A program made the position numbers and the translations under genes. Source: Hypomesus transpacificus (taxonomy: Eukaryota; Chordata; Actinopteri; Osmeriformes; Osmeridae). From it: a stretch of 64,000 bases of DNA. Below, one piece after another: positions 46,086 to 64,000 of the stretch. The notes beneath the pieces are model-generated. The model was not told the DNA's origin, ran no database searches, and saw nothing but the letters and a program-made list of their open reading frames with translations. The DNA is taken from the NCBI RefSeq assembly GCF_021917145.1, contig NC_061072.1, positions 14,176,742-14,240,741 of the forward strand, read 5' to 3'. Positions within the stretch are counted from its first letter, which is position 1. Each line of letters begins with the position of its first letter.

Positions 46086-47321
46086 CCCGGGATGTGAGGG
46101 GCAGCAGCACTAGGCTGAACCCAGTCTGAATACGTTATATTGGTTTCCTTGATTCAGACTGTATCTCATATTCATGGTTGCTTGACCAGTATTGAAGACT
46201 GTTGTGCACAAGCACTTATACCACCATGCATCTTAGTCTGTCGTGCCAAAATGTGCTAAAATTTAATCAAAGTGTTATATATAACACTCTACAACCTGTA
46301 CAGGGTTAAGGGGACTATTTTTTTTTTTTTTTAGATAGAGGGTTTCAACCAAACAAGTTGTGGTGTACACTACAGCAAACTATGTACTACTATTAAGACA
46401 CAAAAAGTTATATAACCAAAATATAGCCTTACATGTCTCAGGTGTGAGATTTGTGTTTTTACTTTGAAGATGAATGAGAATCTGAGTTTAAATCAAACCA
46501 ACATTTTCCAAACCAAGATGGAGCTTTATACTGGATTGCCTTGAATTCACATTGAATGTATTTCAAGTTTTTCCCTTAAAACTGTCAATATTGTTTTTTA
46601 TCCAGAAGATCAGACAAATCACCCGATGTGTAAACAGGTATTCCAGCACAAGGGATATATTCCACAGGAACACCAGGGTTTTAAAGGCGAATGAAATTGT
46701 AATTAATTATATTCTTTAAACATTGTTGATCATAGACTACTAGGTATCATGCACTCATTGTCATGATTCCGAAACGACGTGATTAGAGGTGGATGCTGAT
46801 CTGTTTATTGGCTTCAGTTTTCCTGTGAAGTCTGCTGCCGTGTTGGGCAGTTTTCAGTAACTGGATTTATTTTCTTTTTTAATAAACTGATTTTCAAACT
46901 GTTAATTAAGACTGAATGTCAAATGCATCTATTAAAAAGAAGAGATGTAATAACGTCTTGAGAAGCACACATGTTCAGTCAAAGTACGTTCAAATAGTTC
47001 AGATATGTTGCTAAACTGGTTAGTTAACATGTTCTAATAATACGCATGTATTACTGACATACTTTAAAAAATAATTTGAGCCCCGGGTGGAAGAACGTCG
47101 TGTTCTTAGACGTTTTTCTGTGGCCCGTGTATCCGGTGTTCGGTGGGATTTGATGCAGGGAGGAGGGACGGAGGCAGGGCCAGTAGAATGCTACGTGTCC
47201 CGTGAAGGGCTTATTACACGTACTGTTACCCAGGCGATTCATTACTACGGAATAGTTACCGATAAAACACGAAATACCAAGGTCGACCAAAGCCTCGAGG
47301 TCTTTCTGCTAAAGTGGTGAG
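46086..47321 (+). other. minpp1 3' UTR and papss2 5' flank
   Basis: No coding exon. It contains the minpp1 3' UTR and a poly(A) signal at 46881-46886. The last 200-250 bases (from about 47090) are more GC-rich and likely hold the papss2 promoter and 5' UTR. Confidence 0.6.
46881..46886 (+). terminator. Candidate minpp1 poly(A) signal
   Basis: AATAAA about 800 bases after the stop codon, preceded by a T-rich run. Confidence 0.55.
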
Positions 47322-48343
47322 ATGTCTGGAATTAAAAAGCAAAGGACGGTAAGTAGGCTAGGTGATGTGGGCTACTGCACTTGAAAAATACACTTCTCCC
47401 GAAACTATTTTACTCGTTAGCTGTAAAAAGTTTTAGAGAATGAGATGATAATCTGTGACTTCATTCGTATAATATGGGCGTCTTGCAACATATCTTTCGG
47501 AAGTGTGGAAAGTTCCGCTTTGATTATAGTAAAATGCTTTAAGTTTATGGACCAATATCAAGTTAGATCGACAATGAAGTTTACTGCCCAGTACAGACCA
47601 AATTCTTTCAGTATGGTACAAATAGTGTGTCTACATTTAAATGTCCTTTTTGGAATTAAAAGCACTGAGACAACACTGGAAACGCGGCATAAATTCCACA
47701 TGTATTGGCTAATGATTTCAGTGATTTCCAGTGGACATTTTACTGGCTTGTTGCTGTCATATACAATTTAAACCCCTTGATTAATACAATTCAAATACAT
47801 TTATACCTAACAAGGGTTCATTGATGAACTGCGTCTGAATCGTCCATATTCATGTGGATTTGTGTGTGTGTGTGGTGGTGGAGGTGGTGGAGGGGTGGGG
47901 GAGCGTAGGGGAGGAGAGGAGAGAGGGAGAGAGAGAGATACGGCTCTGGCAAGGCCAGTACAGCTCCGTCACCCCTCCCCATCCTGTACATTCATAGGTC
48001 CAGCTCTGAGGCTGGGAGAGTGCCTCCTCTGACTGAGCTGGCTGGAGTTGACATATAGCTAGGACTGCTTCTAAACCGGATGAATAGCCCTGTTTGTTCT
48101 CCTGCACTCTCTCTCACTCACTCTCCCTCCTTTCTCTCTTTCACTCTCTCCCTCCTCTCCCTCTTGTAATCTCTCTCTCCCTATTTCTCTCTCCCCGCTT
48201 TCCACGTGTTTTCTTTCTTCCAACATTATTTGCTCATTTGGAACAAGCAATTACATTATACATCCAATTCATTTACTAGACGCTTTCATCCACATACAAA
48301 CATTACACACATATGTACACCAACCGATATTTACACTCAGTGT

Positions 48344-48398
<55 letters not shown>

Positions 48399-51300
48399 AT
48401 CAGGATCTCCAGAGAGCCACCAACGTGGTGTACCAGGCCCACCATGTGAGTAGGACCAAGCGAGGCCAGGTGGTGGGCACCAGAGGAGGCTTCAGAGGCT
48501 GCACTGTCTGGCTCACAGGTGGGCATCGACCTTAGTGTCTCCCGTCCCTGTACCCTGCCTCACAAGCCCAGCTCTCGGCCATTAGACCAAGAGGACATTT
48601 GCTGGGAGTTTGGGGCTGGCAGGGTGGGAGCTGAAAAACCAACCACCTCTGCTACACTTCTTGACCCAGAATCAGAATGCAACTCAAAATGTTGTTGATC
48701 CAAGATGGATTTTATCACATTTACATTTAGTCATTTAGCAGACGCTCTTATCCAGAGCGACTTACAGTAAGTACAGGGACATTCCCCCGAGGCAAGTAGG
48801 GTAGTAGTGATCAGTTATGCTACCTGTCTAGTTAAACTTACTCACGGTTAACACCATGTCAAAACAGTCTTGTGTACCCGTCTGTGGCTTTGTCATTGGT
48901 TGGGAAGACCACAGTAAACAGAAGAAACTGGCTTCAGCTCGGCGGGCTAACATATCTGCCTGTGTGCCATCTCCAGGTCTGTCCGGGGCAGGGAAGACCA
49001 CTGTGGGTTTCGCCCTGGAGGAGTACCTGGTGTCGCACGCCATCCCCTGCTATTCTCTGGACGGCGACAACATTCGCCACGGCCTCAACAGGAACCTGGG
49101 CTTCAGCGCCAACGACCGGGAGGAGAACATCCGCCGCGTGGCCGAGGTCGCCAAACTGTTTGCTGACGCTGGATTGGTCTGCATCACCAGCTTTATCTCC
49201 CCCTATACCAAGGTGAGCTGGGAGGGAGTGAGGGAGGGAGGGAGGGAAGGAGGGGGAGAGAAGACGTGAGGAAGGAAGAAAGGAAGAGAGGAAGGAAGAG
49301 AGTGAGTGAGTATTCAGAAGAATTAATGAATGGACAGATGAACTGAATTTGGTTGCGGTCTACAGATAATTTGGTTCTCTGTAGACTTCCCTGGAAGGGA
49401 TTTTCACATTCGAATGGATTCAAGTGTTGTAACCCAGGTTTTCTCTTGTGCGTGTGTGCATGTTGGGTGCATGTTGTGTGTGTGCATGTGTTTTGTTTGT
49501 ACGGGCAGGACCGTGCTGAGGCCAGGAGTGTTCATGACAGGTCAGGACTGCCGTTCTTTGAGGTGTTTGTGGACGCCCCTCTGGCCGTGTGTGAGAGTCG
49601 AGATGTCAAAGGCCTGTACAAGAAAGCCCGCGCTGGGGAGATCAAAGGTAGCCACCCGCTCTGCTCCCCTCTAGTTCACCATCGCCTGGCCCGCCCGCAG
49701 ACCCAAATCAAGCACACCTTATTTTGCATCATATGGGACTACTGTCCCGACTGTTAACAGGGACTTCATGAATAGAATAAGCCTGCTGTATGCTCATATC
49801 TGGTGTACAGCTCAGCATTTGACTGCAGATCAAGAGGTTGCAGGTTCAAATCCCCTTGTGCCATACCTCTCTTTAAAAAAAACGGTCTGTTAGATGATTA
49901 CTGGTTTTATTATTTTTATAATGATGAATATGATATCTTCTCCCCAGGCTTCACAGGTATCGACTCCAGCTACGAGTGTCCAGAGGCCCCAGAGCTGGTG
50001 CTGAAGACGGGGGACATCTCTGTGGATGAGTGCATCCAACGTGTGGTGGAGCTGCTCAAGGAGCAGGTGGGGTCGGGTTGCTTGCCATGACTACGCCTTG
50101 GTTACCATGCCTATTGCTTACCCCTGGTTACCATGACTACCCCCAGTCGTCGCGACGACCTGTAGATGCCGTGCTCCCGATGGCCTGGACCATGCTCCTC
50201 TCCATGGTTACTGTTGTTATTATTGAGGAAAACTCTTTTTGGGCTTTAATGCCCCATTTACTCTCATCTCACGTACCCCCTGTAGTACCCCTAGGGGTGC
50301 GCCTACCACCAAACGATGCTTTCGTTGTCTGTCCGCCTGGTCGCGCCTTGACCTGTGACCTCTGACCTGTATCTCCAGGGCATCGTGCCTACAGGGGTGA
50401 CGGAGGAGGTGACGGAGCTGCTGGTGACAGAGAACAAGCTGGACCTGGCGCTGAGCGACGCCAGCACGCTGCCCACCCTCGGCATCACCAAGGTAACCAG
50501 CCATGTTCCATCCATGATCCCGCCCCCCCCCCCCCCCACGCCCCTGACTCTGTCGGCCTCCATCTCATTGGCTTCACTGCTCTCCCCACATTATTGACCT
50601 TCCCCACCCTGCCCCCCCACAACCTCACCTCTTCCCTCCAGCTGGACCTCCAGTGGGTGCAGGTTCTGGCCGAGGGCTGGGCCAGCCCCCTCAAAGGCTT
50701 CATGAGGGAGAGAGAGCTGCTCCAGGTGCTGCACTTCAACAACCTGCTAGATGGTACGCTGTCCTGCAAGTATGTTCAAGGGTACTTCCTCATGCAACCT
50801 CAGTGGCTGACCCCCGGAGTGCGTGTGTGTGTGTGTCAGGGGGGACCATCAATCTGTCCGTGCCTATCGTGCTGCCCGTGTCCAGCGAGGACAAGGAGAG
50901 GCTGGACGGCTGTGCTGCCGTGGCGCTGCAGTACGCCGGGCGCCGCGTGGCCATCCTGCGGAACCCGGAGTTCTACGAACACCGCAAGGAGGAGCGCTGT
51001 GCCCGGCAGTGGGGCACCACCTGCCCTCAGCACCCCCACATCAAGGTGAGGGTGTGTGTGTGTGTGTGAGTGTGAACAAAAACTGGGAGAGAAATAGAAC
51101 GAAATAGAACTTCTACAAAACCCCAGAATGCTGAACAGACACATTTCCCGCAGATGATTATGGAGAGTGGCGATTGGCTGGTGGGTGGAGATCTGGAGGT
51201 CCTCGAGCGAATCCGATGGGACGATGGTCTGGACCAGTACCGCCTCACTCCACGGGAGCTGAAGCAGAGGTTCAAAGAGATGAAAGCAGGTGACAGTACA

Positions 51301-51836
51301 TCCATTTGGGTCCTCTTAACTACAAAGGCAGGAATCTCCGTGTGTGTGAATCGACAGGTGTATTTCTCAGACCATCGATCTCCTGCTTTACCTTCTACAT
51401 GCACTCTTTGTACACCGCTTTGGATAAAAAAATGTGGATTTAAAAAATCAAACAAAAAAACGTTTCCGCTCCCCCCAGACGCCGTCTTCGCCTTCCAGCT
51501 GCGTAACCCCGTCCACAACGGCCACGCCCTCCTGATGCAGGACACTCGGCGTCGCCTCCTGGAGCGCGGCTACCAGAATCCCGTGCTGCTGCTGCACCCC
51601 CTGGGGGGCTGGACCAAGGACGACGACGTCCCCCTGGCCTGGCGGATGAGGCAGCACGCCGCCGTGCTGGACGACGGCGTCCTGGATCCCGCCAGCACCA
51701 TCGTGGCCATCTTCCCCTCGCCCATGATGTACGCCGGGCCCACTGAGGTGACTGCTGTCCTCCTCTTTTTCATGGGTCTCTCACACAAGAGTGGACGCCG
51801 CATGGGGGGTTTGAATACGACCTTGGCCGTATTTCG

Positions 51837-51890
<54 letters not shown>

Positions 51891-52675
51891 TTCACATGAA
51901 CACTGTCCAGTAAAGCATGAAAAATGCTACCAAAATACATCGAAAACCAAGGAAGCCACAACTGTCCATGACGCTATCAATAGAACGTGTGAGAAAATCG
52001 CAGTGGGTTTCAGTGGAACCTCTTAATTTACTTTGGTCTCGTTTATTTGTATTTATTTTTGGTACTTTTCCGCTCTCATTAGGTCCAGTGGCATTGCCGG
52101 GCACGCATGATCGCAGGTGCCAACTTCTACATTGTAGGTCGCGACCCCGCCGGCATGCCTCACCCCTCGACCAATCAGGACCTGTACGAGCCCACCCACG
52201 GAGCCAAGGTCCTAACCATGGCTCCCGGCCTCACTTCCCTAGAGATCATCCCTTTCAGGGTGGCAGCCTATAACAAGACCAAGAAGGCCATGGACTTCTA
52301 CGACAAGGACAAGTATGTCTGCTTTACTGTGTCTGTACCCATAGCTGTAGACGCAACAGGCTGGAGATACATTCCGTTCCCAAGGGCTTTCGATAACCTC
52401 TCATCCCCCCCACCGTGCTCCCCTTCCTTTCCCACCCCTGGTCTCATCTCCTCTACTGTCCTCCCCTGCCGGCTCCACTCCTCCCCTACCTCTCCCTTCT
52501 CCTCCACCCCTCCCCCCTCCCCTCCCCTCACAGACACGAGGACTTTGAATTCATCTCGGGAACAAAGATGAGGAGGCTGGCTCGCAGTGGGGAGAACCCT
52601 CCGGATGGCTTCATGGCTATGAAGGCCTGGAAGGTTCTGACCGAGTACTACAGCTCCTTAAACAAAGACAAGTGA
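47322..52675 (+). CDS. papss2: Bifunctional PAPS synthase 2
   Basis: Makes 3'-phosphoadenylyl sulfate, the universal sulfate donor, from ATP and sulfate in two steps. Exons: 47322-47348, 48404-48518, 48977-49212, 49509-49647, 49948-50066, 50379-50492, 50642-50753, 50840-51045, 51154-51289, 51479-51747, 52083-52312 and 52534-52675. All phases agree, giving 614 residues, the human PAPSS2 length. The start MSGIKKQRT is the PAPSS2-type N-terminus. The APS kinase domain (about residues 30-215) has P-loop GLSGAGKTT and the [15 protein letters not shown] motif. The ATP sulfurylase domain (about 225-610) has [13 protein letters not shown] (HxxH), [16 protein letters not shown] and [10 protein letters not shown]. 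The end is YYSSLNKDK. Exon 2 has a 50-base (TG)n tract just before its acceptor. The gene is tail-to-tail with atad1. Confidence 0.97.
48343..48396. repeat. (GT)n microsatellite at papss2 exon 2 acceptor
   Basis: About 26 GT units ending 8 bases before the acceptor AG at 48402-48403, so it replaces a normal polypyrimidine tract. Confidence 0.95.
48717..48810 (-). repeat. tRNA-derived SINE, 3' end only
   Basis: On the minus strand it reads CTTGCCTCGGGGGAATGTCC then GTCGCTCTGGATAAGAGCG and CTGCTAAATGACTAAATG. It is the same 3' half as the copy at 61866-62050. It lies in a papss2 intron. Confidence 0.85.
49804..49865 (+). repeat. tRNA-like SINE head fragment
   Basis: CTGCAGATCAAGAGGTTGCA followed by GGTTCAAATCCCC, matching the 23226-23300 copy. 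It lies in a papss2 intron and is not a functional tRNA gene. Confidence 0.55.
51840..51890. repeat. (CT)n microsatellite in papss2 intron
   Basis: About 50 bases of CT with one GT interruption. Confidence 0.95.
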
Positions 52676-53341
52676 ACACACACACACCAAGGATCTGACA
52701 CACGCTCATACGGTACAACGCAAGTTCTTTCTCTCACACACACACTCCATCCCACATACACATTCCATTTTATATATTATATATTCAGTATATTATCTAT
52801 ACTGAAGTTACTGAGGTCTAGTGGTCTAGGGATACTGTACACCAGTTGTGAATCATGTACTGTATAAGTCACTTGTGATTGAAATTGTAGTTTCATACTG
52901 TAAGGTGGATTTTAATCAACTTTAATGAACTGGAAATCATCTGGTTTGTATTTGGACCAAACTGAATCTACATATAATTTATTATCCAATGGTATGTATT
53001 TTGGGCAAAATGACTTAAAGGCTTGCCAGAATGAGTGTAAATGTTTTAAAATATAGTTTTATGCGTATGGTTTGTTTTTGTCTCACGTCTAAGGTGCTTA
53101 GTACAGATAGACGGTTTCGATGTTGCGCTACCATGCTCAACTGAATGAACAAAGTGGGAACATGTAATCGTTGTACTGTGGGATAACTACCAAGTAAAGA
53201 AAGGGTGTCAAAGGGTTTTCAAGCAGCCTATCTCAGACATTTATATAAATGTATATTTATCAAACAATGCCATGGTGCCTTACCTTTCAATGCTAATATC
53301 CAGTATAAATATGCAATATTTTGTAAGTCAAGATCCATACT

Positions 53342-53347
53342 AATAAA
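53342..53347 (+). terminator. Candidate papss2 poly(A) signal
   Basis: AATAAA about 670 bases past the stop codon. Confidence 0.5.
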
Positions 53348-53392
53348 AGCTAATGATAAAAGCTAATATGGACCTACATTCAAATGTATTGT

Positions 53393-53398
53393 TTTATT
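53393..53398 (-). terminator. Candidate atad1 poly(A) signal
   Basis: TTTATT on plus (AATAAA on minus), about 2.1 kb beyond the atad1 stop codon. A nearer unrecognised signal is possible. Confidence 0.35.
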
Positions 53399-53825
53399 TC
53401 AGCATTCATCAGAATCCAGACTCAAACATCTCCATGTTAACGTAAAATTGTCTGAAACAAAAATTCAGACAATACTTCAAATTTGTTGTTAATCAAATTC
53501 AGAAACATCTTAACAACATTATATTACATATCCACATACAAGTAAATATAAAATAAGTCAAAACTTAACATAATTCTCTACACTCTCTCTCACACACAGA
53601 GAATGTCAATGGAGATATTGCTCATCCATGTCATCCACATTCATTGGCAAATTATCCATATGACATTGTATTAAATGTACAGTGAACAGATGCTAATCTC
53701 TGAGACGCACAGGAAAATCATGTTCCGTAGGTTCTCTACCTTCCATTAGCCTGGTTCTACTGACCGTTACAATGATCAACCATTCATGACAGGCTGATGA
53801 GCCTGATCATGCTGATGTATGGCCA

Positions 53826-54050
53826 GACCAGAAGAGAGGCAGGGCAGAGGGAGAGGCAGGAGAAGAGGCAGAGCAGGTGAAGAAGCAGGTCAGGAGATGA
53901 GGCTGGGGGAGAGGCAGGGCAGGAGATGAGGCTGAGGGATAGGAAGGGCAGGAGAAGAGGCAGAGGGAAAGAGCAGGGCAGGGGGAGAGAGCAGGGCAGA
54001 GGCAGGGCAATAGGCAGAGGCAGGGGGAGAGGCAGGGCAGGGGAAGAGGC
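53826..54050. repeat. Purine-rich imperfect minisatellite
   Basis: Some 225 bases built from GAGGCAGGGCAGG, GGGAGAGGCAGG and GAAGAGGCAGAG variants with no fixed period. Confidence 0.8.
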
Positions 54051-55538
54051 ATACATGCAGCTGTCACTCACTCTGCCCTTAACCAACATCTGTCTTCAAC
54101 AACAACAGAGGGGGAGGAGGGCGGAGTGCTGAGAGCTGATTGGCTGGCTCGATGAAACGCACATACACACGACTGATCCCACTTCCAGCTGTGAGGGCGT
54201 CCAACTGTGTGGTCAGCTACCTAGCCGGTACAAACACAAAGAAACAGCTTGGCCACTCATAACCACATCCACACAAACCAACTCGTCTGACCAGTTCCTC
54301 AAGACACGTGATGAATAAATACCTGTAACGACTATGTAGGCTCTGGCCTTTCAATTCACCACCTACAACTACTACCTAGCAACATCAGCTAGCTATCAGC
54401 TATGGTACAGCCCGGCCAGGCTAGCACTGCGTCATTATGAACGACCAAAAGGCCATGGAGCTGTAAACCTGCCTGGAGCATGTAGTTTGTCCCTTTGTCC
54501 TGTTGACCACTAACAGCAGAAAGAGACACTGCGTTCCACAATGTAGTCTAGAACAAAAAAAGTAACATGCATGATATAAATTATTCGTATTAGTCCAACG
54601 CAAGAACCTGACGTGCTATACAAGCAGCTCTGACCGACTAAACAGAAAAACAAGAACTGCGCCTCGTTTGAAGAACACACCCCACAGTTAAAAGTGATTT
54701 AAAAAAAAAAGTGGCACATTATATTCACGACATTCCTTTTTTTTGACATATGTACAACGTTCTTCAAGAGCTTCAACTGAACGTGTCCTTAGTCCTGATG
54801 TTCCAAACCTCCTGTGGAGATTCGACGCATCTCGAACTAAAACAGCCTTCCATGCCCAACGGAACAAGCCCCGCCTCCACGCCACACCCCTCCAGCAAAG
54901 CCTTCTGGAGGAGAGCAGGTGGAGAGCAGGTGAACACCATAGCATGGGGGTCAGCATAGTTCTTATCAGTTCAGTTCTTCTAAGTAGGATGATGGGTGTG
55001 TGTGTGTGTGTGTGTGTGTGCATGTGTGAAGGGGCTGGGGGGGGGGCTAGACCAGTATTGCTGTGGTGAGTGGGTCGGCTAGATCACCAGGGAGGACTAC
55101 AGTCTCAACACGCCACGGTCCTGCCACAGAAGGTGTCCAAACGGCCCATGACCCATCAGCAGAATCACATAGTAATACCTGACCTGAACATCCAGTCAAC
55201 TGGGATGAACGCTGGTTATGACGATATCAGATTAGGAGGACAGCAGTGATAGTGAGATTATCCACCTACATCACAGTCCAATGTGTATAGACACAAACAG
55301 GTCAGATAGTATTAAGTGATATCCCTGTTATTTGTGGGTGATGGACTGAACCCCCCAGGAATGTTCCATATGTCACAAAGCAAGTTTACCAGGTGAACAC
55401 TGCAGGCCCCACATAGCAGAGAGCTATATATAGCCATGTGTGAGTGACTGATAGCTAGCTGGCTAGGTATGTGGGGGTCCTGCTTGGTCATTCCCCAGGT
55501 ACTACAGCCCCCAGCTCCCCCCCCCCCCCCAGGCTAGC

Positions 55539-58043
55539 TCAGTCCAGCGCAGCGTGCATAAGGACGCCCTGGCCCCCCGCAGACTTGGACTTCTTCATCT
55601 TCTGGAAGGCTTTCTGCAGGTCCTGTTGCTGGATGGGCCGTATGTGGTCCTCATCCAGACTGGGGAGGGCAGGGGGAGAGAGAGAGAGACCAAGGGTGGG
55701 CAACACAGTTAGGAACCATAATATATGAACAGCACTTTGTATATAATGGCAAGATGCAAAACCATTTGAACCACTGATCAAAAACAGGGCTGAAGTTCTG
55801 GCTCTTCGTGGTCCTCCAGTGTTCCAGTAACATCGAACCAGGAGGAAGAGGAGGAGCATGCGGCGGTACCTGTCGTTGATGTGGCTGTTGTGGATGAAGT
55901 CTCGCACGCAGAGCAGCGCCGCGTCGCGACACATCTCCCTGAGGTCACTCCCCGAGAAGCCGTCCGTGTCCTTGGCGATGTCGCCCAGGTCAACCTCCGT
56001 GTCCACCTGGTAACAACGAGAAGAGTGTGTGTGGGGGGGGGAGAGGTCAAACTCGACACCCGGGAGCAAGCGCACGGGGCAGGGTGTGACAAGGGGGGGG
56101 GGGTCTGGGTCACTCACGCTCTCGTTCTCCAGGATGAGCTTCAGCACTTCTTCCCTCTGTCTGACGTTCTGCAACCAGGGAAACCACAAACGTGGGATCA
56201 GTCCAGTTTGAAGGAATTTCCTCAAATAAAAACAAACCTGGCTGGCAGTGAATTCAAAATGGCCTATTGATAAGACGTGCCCATGGACAGCAGGCTTGGG
56301 CCTAGACCAGGTTCAACCCATGCGCGGCCCCCAGGCCTCCGTGTCTGGTGTGGGCATGTTGACCACTCACAGGCTGGTTGATGTGGAAGCGGGTGGGCAT
56401 CCTCCTGAGAATGGCAGAGTCCAGGTCCTGAGGACGATTGGTGGCCCCCATAATGATCACCTGACACACACGCACACACACAGTTTACACATGGTCCTTC
56501 ACCATCAGAACAGAAGCTGTATTCAGTCATCGCCTTTCCTTATCCATCTTCCGGTCACACAATACCAGACCCCAATTACAATACAGGTTTACCCCCCACT
56601 GAATTTACACACCGAACCTACACCAACAGGTTCATCCACATAGACCTCCATAAGGCTGCCGGTTTGGGGGTTTAGGCCCAGATTCAGGCCTGAGCCCTGG
56701 GTGAGACAGCTACCTAGACCCACCTGGCAGTTGTAGTCTGTGTCCAGCCCATCCCACAGGCTCATGAACTGGGCCTTCATCATGGCTGTGGCCTCGTGGT
56801 CTGAACTGGACCGGCTTCTCAGGAACGAGTCTGGAACAACAACAACGAGAGTCGTCAACAAAGAACATCGGAAAAAGCTGTGGTAAACAGCACACCATCC
56901 TATGTAGGCGTCAACGGCTTCGGTCGAGCCACCCACAGGGGCATGTTCACCAGTGCCTCTCAAGGGACGGGGGGGAGGGGAGGGTCTGTGCTGAGGACAG
57001 CCTACCCACCTATCTCGTCGATGAAAATGATGGAGGGCTGCAGCTTTATGGCCAGGGAGAAGACCGCGGCCGCCAGCTTCTGGGATTCGCCGTACCACTT
57101 GTCCGTCAAGGTGGACGGCTGCAGGTTGATGAAGCGGAAGCCCGCCTCTTTGGCCGTTGCCTTGGCGATCAGCGTCTTGCCACAGCCTGGCGGGCCATAC
57201 AGTAGCACGCCTGGTGGCAGAGAGGAGCGGTTAGAAGCTCCAAGCTCCAACTAGCTCCAATATAACCCTGAAGCGGGACAGGATCTATGACTAACAATTG
57301 CTTATCCAGCATATTTCTTCAGTGTGAGTCACAGCTGTTGTGCTCTTAAGCAGGACACATTACACATATACTATGTGTGTGTGTGTGGGGGTTGGGGTGT
57401 GTTTCACCTTTAGGGGGCTGAAGCAGCCTGGATCCCTCAAACAGGTGTCTTTTCTGGATGGGCAGTATGACCGTGTCTTTGAGTTCATTGATGACGTCAT
57501 CCAGACCAGCAATGTCGCTCCAGGTAATCTGAGAACAGGACAGGAACCAGTTTGGGTTCCACATGTGCAATGTGTATCACCCAACAGGTGTTGAAGAAAG
57601 ATGTTGACCATGTGTTTCCCTTCCAGAGCTACTGGGCACTGTAGCCAGATCCCCTCTCTCACCTGCATGGTTAGAGGATCCACCAGGTGAGCAGCGATGC
57701 TCATCTCGTACTCTGACAGCTTGACATTCTGCACTCCAATCTGCTTCATGAGCTTCTCAGCCTGCCAGAGAGAACACAGTGCTCTGTGAAGAGGGAGAAC
57801 ATTGGGCTGTCCAGTCCCATTCATCTAACTGACTCTGGTTGTAAGCCACGCCACATTCACCCAACTCACCTGCTTCTGCGCCTCAACCTTCTGCTTTCTG
57901 GTGGGGTCAATGGCGTCGACCATCCACTTAATGGTGAAGTAGGTGACTGCTCCAAATATAGTCAGCCGGAATAAAAGTCCTATTACTTCATTCCGACCCA
58001 ACGGCCGGGCGATGTTCTCGGTGGGAATCTCTTTGAGCACCAT
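55539..58043 (-). CDS. atad1: ATAD1 (Msp1) membrane AAA+ ATPase
   Basis: ATAD1 is a tail-anchored AAA+ ATPase of mitochondria and peroxisomes that extracts mislocalised tail-anchored proteins; in neurons it also disassembles AMPA-receptor complexes. Exons: 57870-58043, 57663-57761, 57408-57528, 57010-57210, 56724-56830, 56371-56460, 56118-56168, 55870-56006 and 55539-55659. All phases agree, giving 366 residues against 361 in human. An N-terminal membrane helix ([18 protein letters not shown]) precedes the AAA domain. Seen motifs: Walker A GPPGCGKT, pore loop KWYGES, Walker B IIFIDEID, sensor-1 region [11 protein letters not shown], the RRMPTRF segment and sensor-2 [15 protein letters not shown]. 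The C-terminus HAALD resembles the mammalian HVCLD. The start [15 protein letters not shown] is longer than human by a few residues. The gene is divergent from pten. Confidence 0.97.
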
Positions 58044-58501
58044 CTTCTCAGAGACTTGGAAAATGAAAGAATGCTGAACGGCATTCACCCCACACTGTTG
58101 CTGCTAGCCATCTATGCCGGTGATGTTTGAGATTGCGATTGAAATGTTTAGGTTGTCGATAACATGACTCAACGGGCATATGTGAGTGAAATGCGAATAA
58201 CAACGCAAGGTAATAGGTAACAGAGTTCGGTTGTTGTATAGATAGGCGTATAGTTAAGTTTTTTTCGAAATATTACGAAAGCGAAAGTCTGATACTGTTA
58301 GCTAGCTTTGACCTTCCTGAGCACCATGTAGCGTGACACAGTCAGACAGCAAGCCAGCTGTTCTTAGGTGACAAATACCTTTCACAATCGAATCACTTGT
58401 TAAATTATGAGTATACACATATAACTAAGACGCCGACATACACATTTTGTGGGGAAAACGATTAAAGATTCACGGTAGCAAGAAATCGAGCAGTCACTCA
58501 C

Positions 58502-58620
58502 CTCGGCAACTTAGATGCTTCCTTGTTGTACTCTCTCGCCTCCCCGAATTCCCCATCCATGTCATTTCTTGTTGCCCCCTATCGGTTTGGAGTGGACTCT
58601 TTAGATTTGGATCTGACAGA
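58502..58620 (-). other. Candidate atad1 non-coding first exon
   Basis: A strong donor (GCCGAG then GTGAGTG on the minus strand) ends an exon at 58502. A matching acceptor with a T-rich tract (TTCCAAG) opens the coding exon at about 58054, 11 bases before the ATG. The outer limit of the exon is a guess. Confidence 0.4.

Positions 58621-64000
<5,380 letters not shown>

Larger units (their letters stand above)
52676..55538. other. Convergent papss2/atad1 3' region
   Basis: No coding sequence is seen between the two stop codons. It holds the 3' UTRs of papss2 (plus) and probably atad1 (minus), poly(A) signals at 53342 (plus) and 53393-53398 (minus), and a purine-rich VNTR at about 53826-54050. 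Open frames here are low-complexity or lack recognisable similarity. Confidence 0.65.

Noticed and set aside
49804-49865. tRNA gene suggested by a good B box (GGTTCAAATCC)
   Set aside because: No acceptor stem or complete cloverleaf could be traced, and similar heads recur at 23226; it is a SINE fragment. The same applies to 61866 and 18228.

Overview
The window is vertebrate nuclear DNA, almost certainly from a teleost fish. It carries eight vertebrate genes with GT-AG introns, dense (AC)n, (AG)n and minisatellite repeats, tRNA-derived SINEs with the fish-type 3' tail (GGATAAGAGCGTCTGCTAAA), and DNA-transposon fragments. There are no bacterial operons, CRISPR arrays or phage genes. Species cannot be named from the sequence alone. 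Long G/C homopolymer runs are unusually frequent.

Layout, left to right: 3' flank and C-terminal half of shank1 (minus, 3311-9829); a 500-base run of N (9937-10436); a1cf (plus, 11270-16101); asah2 (minus, 18330-28555); sgms1 (minus, 31407-36091); a 7.3-kb non-coding interval; minpp1 (plus, 43409-46085); papss2 (plus, 47322-52675); atad1 (minus, 55539-58043); and exons 1-6 of pten (plus, 60489-63214), which runs off the right edge in intron 6. Exon boundaries were placed by hand from splice consensus, codon phase and family similarity. In a1cf, sgms1, minpp1, papss2, atad1 and the visible pten exons every junction keeps phase.

The genes are a conserved neighbourhood, not one pathway. Two make sphingolipid enzymes (neutral ceramidase, sphingomyelin synthase). 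Two act on phosphate or sulfate metabolites (inositol polyphosphate phosphatase, PAPS synthase). A1CF is an RNA-binding cofactor, ATAD1 extracts mislocalised membrane proteins, PTEN is the PIP3 phosphatase, and SHANK1 is a postsynaptic scaffold. From memory of the human map, A1CF/ASAH2/SGMS1 and MINPP1/PAPSS2/ATAD1/PTEN lie on one human chromosome but far apart; here they are contiguous.

No new defence or mobile system was found. The points most worth checking are: a probable scaffold join between shank1 and a1cf; clustered frame breaks in the first exons of asah2; a U12-type first intron in pten; UG-repeat tracts at ten 3' splice sites; tandem acceptors in a1cf; an apparently complete hAT-like element; and several minisatellites.
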